From NCBI GenBank assembly GCA_007127395.1, contig SKZL01000347.1, positions 1-8,158 of the forward strand: DNA of 8,158 nucleotides. The letters are read 5' to 3'. This stretch comes from Balneolaceae bacterium. Lineage in GTDB: Bacteria; Bacteroidota; Rhodothermia; Balneolales; Balneolaceae. The first letter of the stretch is position 1, and the number at the start of each line of letters is the position of its first letter. Below are positions 1-4,550 of this stretch, in pieces. The position numbers and the translations under genes are program-made. The notes beneath the pieces are model-generated. The model did not search any database, was not told where the DNA came from, and saw nothing but the letters and a program-made list of their open reading frames with translations.

Positions 1-117
1 AATGACCGGTTCATGAAAAATCTCTTTGAGAGTCAGGTTTTCGGGTACAGTCTGTGAATGGATCTCACCTGAATAAACCAATAAAAAAAGTAGAATAAAA
101 AATGTAGCATTTCGCAT
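1..117 (-). CDS. Secreted protein, N-terminal fragment (possibly S9-family peptidase)
   Basis: An open frame begins with ATG at 117 on the minus strand and runs without a stop off the left edge, giving 39 residues. The start MRNATFFILLFLLVYSG is a classical signal peptide with a hydrophobic core at about residues 6-16. A likely signal peptidase I site lies near residue 21-22 (IHS^QT), leaving a mature N-terminal Gln as is common in Bacteroidota. The following segment LTLKEIFHEPVI resembles the first conserved stretch of secreted prolyl-oligopeptidase-like (S9) peptidases, which often read LTLEDIF near the mature N terminus. That family call rests on about a dozen residues and is tentative; the catalytic domain is outside the window. 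The gene reads away from the serine palmitoyltransferase gene in the same direction and is separated from it by a terminator, so it should have its own promoter between 118 and about 318. I could not identify one with confidence. Confidence 0.6.
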   Translation of the reverse strand, partial: MRNATFFILLFLLVYSGEIHSQTVPENLTLKEIFHEPVI

Positions 118-376
118 AGTGCAGAATCAGTTTAATTTCAATTTAGCGGAGGAAAATACAAAACCGCAGGCAGATAATGAATTCACAAGCGATAGGCATT
201 AGTATTTTAATTTATTACCGTCGATTACAGAGATATGGAATAACCACAAAACCGACTAGACTCTACAGCAAACATCGGGTAGATCTTGCCGCTAAACAAG
301 ACAAAGTGAGTTGTTCTGAAAAAAATGGGCAGAATTGATTTACTAAAGTTCTGCCCGGGTATAAGATAAAGAGTAA
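118..376. other. Intergenic region between two minus-strand genes
   Basis: These 259 bases hold the terminator of the upstream gene (319-356) and, presumably, the promoter of the secreted protein that starts at 117. I see no tRNA-like or repeat structure and no convincing ORF. No good TTTG / TAnnTTTG pair is visible at standard spacing. Confidence 0.6.
319..356 (-). terminator. Intrinsic terminator of the serine palmitoyltransferase gene
   Basis: Read on the minus strand, an 8-bp perfect stem GGGCAGAA / TTCTGCCC (plus-strand arms 349-356 and 327-334) with a 14-nt loop is followed by one A and seven consecutive T (plus-strand A run 319-325). It lies about 20 bases beyond the stop codon at 377. 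The geometry is that of a standard rho-independent terminator and should isolate this gene from the secreted-protein gene downstream. Confidence 0.88.
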
Positions 377-1606
377 TCAGGCAGATTTAGATACATTCAC
401 ATCCTTGAATACGATCGGTTTGATCGCTTCGAAGGCTTTGAGTGTTTTGTCAATGTGTTTATCTGTATGAGTTGCCATCGGAATCAGGCGGATCAGCACC
501 ATACCCTTGGGTACAACCGGATAGGCAACACCACTGACAAAAATGCCATGTTTTTCACGCAATTCTCTCATAATTGTGGTACAAAGCTCGGTACTGCCTT
601 CAGTGAGGACAGGTGTGACCGGGCTTTCAGAGGGTAGTACATTGTACCCGATTTCACGCAATCCTTTGCGCAATTTCTTAGCATTTTCCCACAGTTTATC
701 TCGCCATTGAGGATTCTCGCGTATGAGCTTGATTCGTTCCCTTGCCGATACAACAAGTGCTATTGGTAATGACTTAGCAAAAATCTGGCTTCGTGCGTTA
801 GCTTTCAGAAACTCAATCACTCTGGGTTCTGTTGCTACAAATGCACCGATGAGAGCAACTGATTTTGCAAACGTACCGAAATAGATATCGATGCCATCCT
901 GGCATCCGAGTTCTGTACCGGCACCGGAACCATCATGGCCTAACGTTCCGAATCCATGAGCATCATCAACCAAAAGCCTGAAAGGATACTTCTCTTTAAG
1001 TGCGACAATCTCTTTCAATTTTCCAAGATCACCGGTCATGCCGAAGACTCCCTCAGTAACCACCAATATGGAAGAGTTCGGTTTCATTCTGTTGACGGCT
1101 CTCTGAAGTTGCCTTTCTAGCCCTTCAATATCATTATGTTTGAAAACGGCGGTTTCACTCATTGCAAGCTGCTTCCCATCAACTATACAAGCGTGGCTCA
1201 ATTCGTCATAAATCAGAAAATCGTTTCGATCCACAAGCGAATGGATCACGCTCATAATTCCCTGGTAACCGTAATTCAGAAGCAGAGCATCCGGTTTATG
1301 AACAAAATCGGCAAGCTCCTTTTCCAAAGCTTCATGCTCATCAGAATTGCCGGTCATGAGCCGTGCACCCATCGGTGCACTGAAACTGTACTTTGCAGCA
1401 GCATCAGCGTCCACTTTTTTGATGGTTTCATTCGCACCAATGCCGAGGTAATCATTAATACTCCAGACAACCACATCTTTCCCATTAAATTTCATATCGG
1501 GGCCAAGAGGGCCTTCCAGTTTTGGAAATGTATAATAGCCGTATCCCTCGGAAGTAAACGGGCCCAGAGGTGAAGGCCTTTCTACCAGTTTGTCAAATAG
1601 ATCCAT
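377..1606 (-). CDS. spt: Serine palmitoyltransferase (PLP-dependent alpha-oxoamine synthase)
   Basis: This 409-residue protein is a fold-type I PLP enzyme of the alpha-oxoamine synthase family. Serine palmitoyltransferase condenses serine with a fatty acyl-CoA to 3-ketosphinganine with loss of CO2, committing carbon to sphingolipids; it is cytosolic or peripheral to the inner membrane. Visible landmarks are NDYLG (51-55), the PLP-stacking His138 in DELSHAC, the cofactor-contacting Asp214 and His217 in VDDAHGFG, and the Schiff-base Lys248 in TFAKS. The N terminus (MDLFDKL, FPKLEG, MKFNGK) and the C-terminal PVVPKG.VLIRLIP segment match the Bacteroidota serine palmitoyltransferases better than BioF or Kbl as I recall them. 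Length is normal and no catalytic residue is missing. The start ATG at 1606 has no clear Shine-Dalgarno site, which is usual in this phylum. It is followed by a strong terminator and preceded by a candidate promoter, so it may be transcribed alone. Alternatives are 2-amino-3-ketobutyrate CoA ligase or 8-amino-7-oxononanoate synthase; acyl-CoA specificity cannot be read directly. Confidence 0.85.
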   Translation of the reverse strand: MDLFDKLVERPSPLGPFTSEGYGYYTFPKLEGPLGPDMKFNGKDVVVWSINDYLGIGANETIKKVDADAAAKYSFSAPMGARLMTGNSDEHEALEKELADFVHKPDALLLNYGYQGIMSVIHSLVDRNDFLIYDELSHACIVDGKQLAMSETAVFKHNDIEGLERQLQRAVNRMKPNSSILVVTEGVFGMTGDLGKLKEIVALKEKYPFRLLVDDAHGFGTLGHDGSGAGTELGCQDGIDIYFGTFAKSVALIGAFVATEPRVIEFLKANARSQIFAKSLPIALVVSARERIKLIRENPQWRDKLWENAKKLRKGLREIGYNVLPSESPVTPVLTEGSTELCTTIMRELREKHGIFVSGVAYPVVPKGMVLIRLIPMATHTDKHIDKTLKAFEAIKPIVFKDVNVSKSA

Positions 1607-1694
1607 AAAATTAGTCGATTATTGTTACCTTCTGTCTGCAAAACTGCGCTTTTGATTAGCAGAACCGCATCTGTAGGTTAGTTGATAGTTTTTC

Positions 1695-1725
1695 GAAAAT
1701 TACGGAAAATGTACTCTTTCTCAAA
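1695..1725 (-). promoter_or_regulatory. Candidate Bacteroidota-type promoter for the serine palmitoyltransferase gene
   Basis: On the minus strand, TTTG (plus 1722-1725) is followed after 19 nt by TAATTTTC (plus 1695-1702). The Bacteroidota vegetative consensus is TTTG, about 19 nt, then TAnnTTTG, so this matches all but the last base. It would give a 5' leader of roughly 80 nt. The upstream box partly overlaps a weak 7-bp hairpin at 1716-1736, which lacks a T run and does not look like a terminator. Short AT-rich motifs of this kind arise by chance. Confidence 0.4.
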
Positions 1726-1798
1726 GGAAGAGAAAGCGGTTTCTGAGTAAACCACAGGGTTTTGTTTAAGGCGTTGTGATGCTTCGAATTATCAGAAA

Positions 1799-2707
1799 TC
1801 AAGGAACAGGGTGTCCATTTGCTGCCTCCAAGAGTCGGTACCAATCTTGCCGTTCAAGTGGAACATTCATTGCCTTAACGGCGCTTTTCATTCTGTCCGA
1901 TCTGCCGGTACCTATCACTGCCTGTGGGTTACAGGGCAACTCGAACAACCAGGCGAGGGCAATCTGATCAACAGAAGTGTTATAATTTTCAGCGAGTTCT
2001 TTGCACAGATTTCTCACTTTTTGAGCACGATCTCCATCATCGGTAAAAATTCTTCCACCTGCAAAAGGGCTCCATATCATAGGTGAGCGGTTCAATTTTT
2101 GTGCCTGATCGAATGTGCCGTCATAGATCGGGTCAAGGTGAAGTAATGAGCACTCCACCTGATTTGTAACAAGGGGAACCTCCATTTTGCTTTGGAAGAG
2201 GTCGAACTGAGATGGTGTGAAGTTGGATACGCCAACATGCTTCACTTTTTCCTCTTCCAGTAACAGAGAGAATATATCGGCCATTTCAGTTGTATTCATA
2301 AGCGGATCAGGCCGATGGATTAAAATCAGATCCAGGTAGTCTGTCTGTAATTTTTTCAGTGATCGATCAACCGACATTCGTATATAATCAGAGGTGGTAT
2401 TATAGTGCTGAATGTGATTTTCCGGCCGGGCATCAGAGACAAGGCAGATACCGCATTTTGATACAATCTCAATTCTTTCCCTGAGTTCAGGTTTTTGTTT
2501 TAGCAGCTTGCCAAAAAGTTCTTCATTTCCGTATGAACCATAGATATCTGCATGATCAAAAGTAGTGATCCCCAGTTCAATAGCTTCTTCAACGTATGCT
2601 GTGAGATCAGTTGTACTCATATCCCATTCATGCAGACGCCACAATCCAAGGGATATTCTGGAAAAATTGGGGCCGGACTTATGCAGATTTAACCTTTTAG
2701 TAACCAT
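1799..2707 (-). CDS. Aldo/keto reductase, YdhF family
   Basis: This 302-residue single-domain (beta/alpha)8-barrel oxidoreductase should use NADPH to reduce carbonyl compounds in the cytosol. The catalytic tetrad is complete: Asp51 and Tyr56 in FDHADIYG, Lys84 in VSKCG, and His131 in LIHRPDPLM. The nucleotide-binding C-terminal features are also present, with VSNFTPSQF (160-168), the WSPFAGGR segment (212-219) and IGTGRSDR (265-272), which contacts the phosphate of NADPH. Similarity to E. coli YdhF is extensive: GP.FSR, SKCGI, HYNTT.DYI, HRPDPLM and TNQVE are recognisable along the whole length. The physiological substrate of that group is unknown. The start ATG at 2707 is the only good one and lacks a Shine-Dalgarno site. 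Spacing to the serine palmitoyltransferase gene downstream is 192 bp with no obvious terminator, so partial read-through is possible. A role in reducing 3-ketosphinganine is conceivable from position alone, but the known reductases for that step belong to other families. Confidence 0.9.
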   Translation of the reverse strand: MVTKRLNLHKSGPNFSRISLGLWRLHEWDMSTTDLTAYVEEAIELGITTFDHADIYGSYGNEELFGKLLKQKPELRERIEIVSKCGICLVSDARPENHIQHYNTTSDYIRMSVDRSLKKLQTDYLDLILIHRPDPLMNTTEMADIFSLLLEEEKVKHVGVSNFTPSQFDLFQSKMEVPLVTNQVECSLLHLDPIYDGTFDQAQKLNRSPMIWSPFAGGRIFTDDGDRAQKVRNLCKELAENYNTSVDQIALAWLFELPCNPQAVIGTGRSDRMKSAVKAMNVPLERQDWYRLLEAANGHPVP

Positions 2708-2749
2708 TATTTCAGACTTTTATGATTGTGAAGCATTGCAAAACTTAGA

Positions 2750-2763
2750 GAGGAACCTTCCTC
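2750..2763. promoter_or_regulatory. Interrupted palindrome upstream of the aldo/keto reductase (possible operator)
   Basis: GAGGAACCTTCCTC is a 6-bp inverted repeat (GAGGAA / TTCCTC) around a 2-nt centre. It lies 43 bases upstream of the aldo/keto reductase start and directly upstream, on the minus strand, of TAAGTTTTG (2739-2747), which resembles the -7 box of Bacteroidota promoters. The 2-nt centre suits a dimeric DNA-binding protein rather than an RNA hairpin. No matching -33 box is visible and there is no regulator gene nearby, so the operator reading is speculative. Confidence 0.25.
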
Positions 2764-3031
2764 GGCAGCTGTTGGGACGGAGTTCACAATGAGTGACTCT
2801 CCCGAATTTTCTCCCTGTTTTCAAAGCCTCATTTATAGATCAAAAAAAATTTTATGAAATCACTTCATCCATATAAACAGATTACACAATTCAGAAAACA
2901 TTCGCTGAATACATTTTATAAATCAGTGGAAGGAAAGTTATATAAAGTCAATTTAAATAGAAGTTTAATGCAATAAAATCGATCTTTTAACGTTTTAAGA
3001 AAGTAGCCTGATTTATGGAGTCTCCTAAGTT

Positions 3032-3039
3032 TATATTTG
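3032..3039 (+). promoter_or_regulatory. Candidate -7 box for the small ORF
   Basis: TATATTTG is an exact match to the Bacteroidota -7 consensus TAnnTTTG and lies 55 bases before the small ORF start at 3095, predicting a leader of about 50 nt. A good TTTG -33 element is not seen at the expected spacing, so only half of the promoter is supported. Confidence 0.35.
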
Positions 3040-3094
3040 ACAAACCCGTAATTTGTCTCTTTTTTAGAGAGTAAATGTGCATTAAATCCGTGAG

Positions 3095-3292
3095 ATGATG
3101 AGTGAAGAAGATAAATATGAAGAGATGATTGAGAACCCAACCAAGCATCAGATAAAAGCCATACGCCATGCACGTGAAAGAGCATGTATTGATGCGATGA
3201 AATCATCCAAGTCTAAAAATCCACACAACAAGGGGTCCGATTTAGCCGGTTTATGGGAATATATTTATGAGGAGTATCTGGAGATACAATGA
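3095..3292 (+). CDS. Small charged protein of unknown function
   Basis: This 65-residue ORF begins with tandem ATG codons at 3095 and 3098; the second may equally be the start. There is no real Shine-Dalgarno site, but an exact -7-type box lies 55 bases upstream. The protein is soluble, with no signal peptide or membrane segment. An acidic, helical-looking N terminus (EEDKYEEMIENP) is followed by a basic segment (KHQIKAIRHARER, about 18-30), a Lys/Ser/Asn-rich turn (KSSKSKNPHNKG, 36-47) and an aromatic C terminus (LAGLWEYIYEEYLE, 50-63). Codon choice is similar to neighbouring genes. The order Ala-rich helix, NP-aromatic or His turn, then W...Y loosely recalls ribosome-modulation-factor / CrpP-like small proteins, but the usual glycines are missing and I do not claim the family. 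It stands alone, converging on the lipid kinase gene across an inverted-repeat element. Non-coding status cannot be excluded. Confidence 0.55.
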   Translation: MMSEEDKYEEMIENPTKHQIKAIRHARERACIDAMKSSKSKNPHNKGSDLAGLWEYIYEEYLEIQ

Positions 3293-3301
3293 TTATGAGT
3301 A

Positions 3302-3437
3302 AAAAGTAAAAAGTTAGAAGGGAAAAGAATAGACTGATATCGAAATGAATGTTTAGATTATTCCTGTGTGATTGCTTAAAGTCAGGATCACAGGCCATCT
3401 CTGCACAAACTCTTTTCACTTCTAACTTTTTACTTTT
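3302..3437. repeat. 136-bp element with 27-bp terminal inverted repeats (MITE-like)
   Basis: Bases 3302-3328 are the reverse complement of 3411-3437 with a single mismatch (3321 against 3418); the outer 19 bp are perfect. The arms are purine-rich on the left and pyrimidine-rich on the right, with the core AGTTAGAAG / CTTCTAACT. The 82-bp interior contains a further 6-bp stem, CCTGTG (3363-3368) with CACAGG (3389-3394), so the whole transcript could fold into one long cruciform. It sits exactly between two convergent genes, 9 bp after one stop and 8 bp before the other. It encodes no protein and shows no obvious target-site duplication. It could be a non-autonomous mobile element, a REP-like dispersed repeat, or a bidirectional terminator, since each transcript ends in a T-rich arm. 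Its identity as a repeat family is inferred from structure only. Confidence 0.75.
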
Positions 3438-3445
3438 CCCTGTTA

Positions 3446-4342
3446 TTACTCCACTATAACTTTCAAAACCCCCTCTCTTATCCCAAGCTTAAGATATTCC
3501 ATCGAATCTGCAACCAGCTCTCCGTCTCTATGAACATAGAGTGGTTTTTCAGAGTTGATTTCAACTTTTTTGCATCTGATGGATGAGACACCTTTCATGA
3601 ATTCAGATGGCCCCCGGCTGAACATCGGAAGATATGCGAGAATCAGATAGATCGGTAACCTCTCTATCAGAAGCAGATCCAGGTGGCCATCATCCATTAT
3701 TGCATCAGGGGCAACATGAAAGCGCCCCCCTTCCCACTTCCCATTGCAGAGTGTCACCATCAAATATTCACCTGTGATCTCATCACCGTCAACAATGAGC
3801 CGCATTTTTGATCCTCTGAACTTTAAACAGGCTTTAATCGCACCTAAAGCATAAACTATAAAACCCTTCAATTTTCGATATCTACCTGCGTAGTAGTTTG
3901 CAAGTCCGTCAAGTCCGGAGCCTATTGTATTGGCACACCATCCTGTTGCGTCTCCTTCATAATAGATCATATCAATCACTACCGACCTGCCATTTTGCAG
4001 TAGATCCATACATTCGGGAAGTGTACGGTTCAAACGGAGTGATTTTACAAAATCATTTCCTGAACCGATTGGTAAAACTCCCAGTGAGGCATTTGATTGA
4101 ACCAGGCCGTTTGCAACATTACTGACAGTTCCGTCACCTCCGCAAGCTACTACTATATCAAATTTTTCACCCTTCTGAGAGGCGAGCAGGTCGATTTCAT
4201 CCCTGGCATTGGTGATAACCACTTCATAGTTGTGCCATCTTTTTTTTGCCTCTTCCTGTATCCATGAGATGTGGCGGGAAGAGCGCTTTCTGTCGGCAGC
4301 AGGATTGATGATGAAACAGACACTTCGAGAACTTTTTTGCAT
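3446..4342 (-). CDS. Diacylglycerol kinase catalytic-domain lipid kinase (YegS/DgkB type)
   Basis: This 298-residue protein phosphorylates a lipid hydroxyl using ATP at the cytosolic face of the inner membrane; candidate substrates are diacylglycerol, ceramide, a sphingoid base or another lipid. The N-terminal nucleotide-binding domain has the INPAA start (12-16), the GGDGT ATP-binding motif (68-72) followed by NVANGL, and PIGSGNDF (91-98). The C-terminal beta-sandwich domain has CNGKWEGGRFHVAP (199-212), the acidic DDGHLD (217-222) and the conserved HRDGE (271-275), whose DGE holds the family's presumed catalytic Glu. Length is typical. No transmembrane segment is evident, although 229-242 is hydrophobic and may lie on the membrane. 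The start at 4342 is the first good ATG in frame and has no Shine-Dalgarno site. It is divergent from the amidohydrolase gene across 208 bp and appears monocistronic. Having serine palmitoyltransferase about 2 kb away makes a sphingolipid substrate worth considering but does not establish it. Confidence 0.9.
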   Translation of the reverse strand: MQKSSRSVCFIINPAADRKRSSRHISWIQEEAKKRWHNYEVVITNARDEIDLLASQKGEKFDIVVACGGDGTVSNVANGLVQSNASLGVLPIGSGNDFVKSLRLNRTLPECMDLLQNGRSVVIDMIYYEGDATGWCANTIGSGLDGLANYYAGRYRKLKGFIVYALGAIKACLKFRGSKMRLIVDGDEITGEYLMVTLCNGKWEGGRFHVAPDAIMDDGHLDLLLIERLPIYLILAYLPMFSRGPSEFMKGVSSIRCKKVEINSEKPLYVHRDGELVADSMEYLKLGIREGVLKVIVE

Positions 4343-4550
4343 ATGTGATTAAACATTAATTCCGGTAAAGGATAGGGTGAAATGGATCTAATTGCACGAC
4401 AAAAATCCGTATCACTTTACAAATTTTTAAACTGTCATAAAAAGCTTCGAGCATTTTCTTTTTTAAATCGGAAGATGGATGTATAAATTGTGCACTCCGG
4501 AAAAGCAGGTTTAGAGAACCGGATAAGTATACGAATCAACCATCAAACGC
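4343..4550. other. Divergent promoter region, lipid kinase / amidohydrolase
   Basis: These 208 AT-rich bases must hold the start signals for both divergent genes. A TATAAATTG stretch at 4482-4490, about 60 bases before the amidohydrolase start, is the best plus-strand -7 candidate but matches the consensus imperfectly and has no TTTG partner. No hairpin, riboswitch-like structure or Shine-Dalgarno site is apparent. Confidence 0.4.

Larger units (their letters stand above)
2708..3094. other. AT-rich divergent intergenic region
   Basis: This 387-bp stretch separates the minus-strand aldo/keto reductase from the plus-strand small ORF and should carry both promoters. It contains an interrupted palindrome at 2750-2763, a TAAGTTTTG box on the minus strand at 2739-2747, and a perfect TAnnTTTG box on the plus strand at 3032-3039. 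A weak 6-bp stem (3039-3044 with 3052-3057) followed by a T-rich run to 3065 is also present. I see no RNA gene. The open frames on the minus strand here look like chance products of low-complexity sequence. Confidence 0.6.

Noticed and set aside
1136..1573. 145-codon plus-strand open frame
   Set aside because: It lies entirely antisense to the serine palmitoyltransferase gene, whose catalytic motifs fix the coding strand. The translation has no recognisable domain.
1716..1736. 7-bp hairpin between the aldo/keto reductase and serine palmitoyltransferase genes, considered as a terminator
   Set aside because: The stem is AT-rich and is not followed by a T run on either strand.
3039..3065. Hairpin followed by a T-rich run on the plus strand, possible attenuator before the small ORF
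   Set aside because: The stem is 6 bp with only two G-C pairs, and it begins at the candidate -7 box, so the transcript would not contain the whole hairpin.
3075..3098. Seven-codon frame overlapping the small ORF start (ATGATGA), possible leader peptide
   Set aside because: It has no ribosome site or regulatory codon bias, and such short overlaps occur by chance.
2916..3206. 96-codon minus-strand frame in the divergent intergenic region
   Set aside because: It overlaps the better-supported small plus-strand ORF and has a haphazard, low-complexity composition with no domain or start signal.
3213..3419. 68-codon minus-strand frame with an apparent membrane segment
   Set aside because: The hydrophobic stretch comes from the T-rich arm of the inverted repeat, and the frame overlaps the small ORF. 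It is best explained as an artefact of the repeat.
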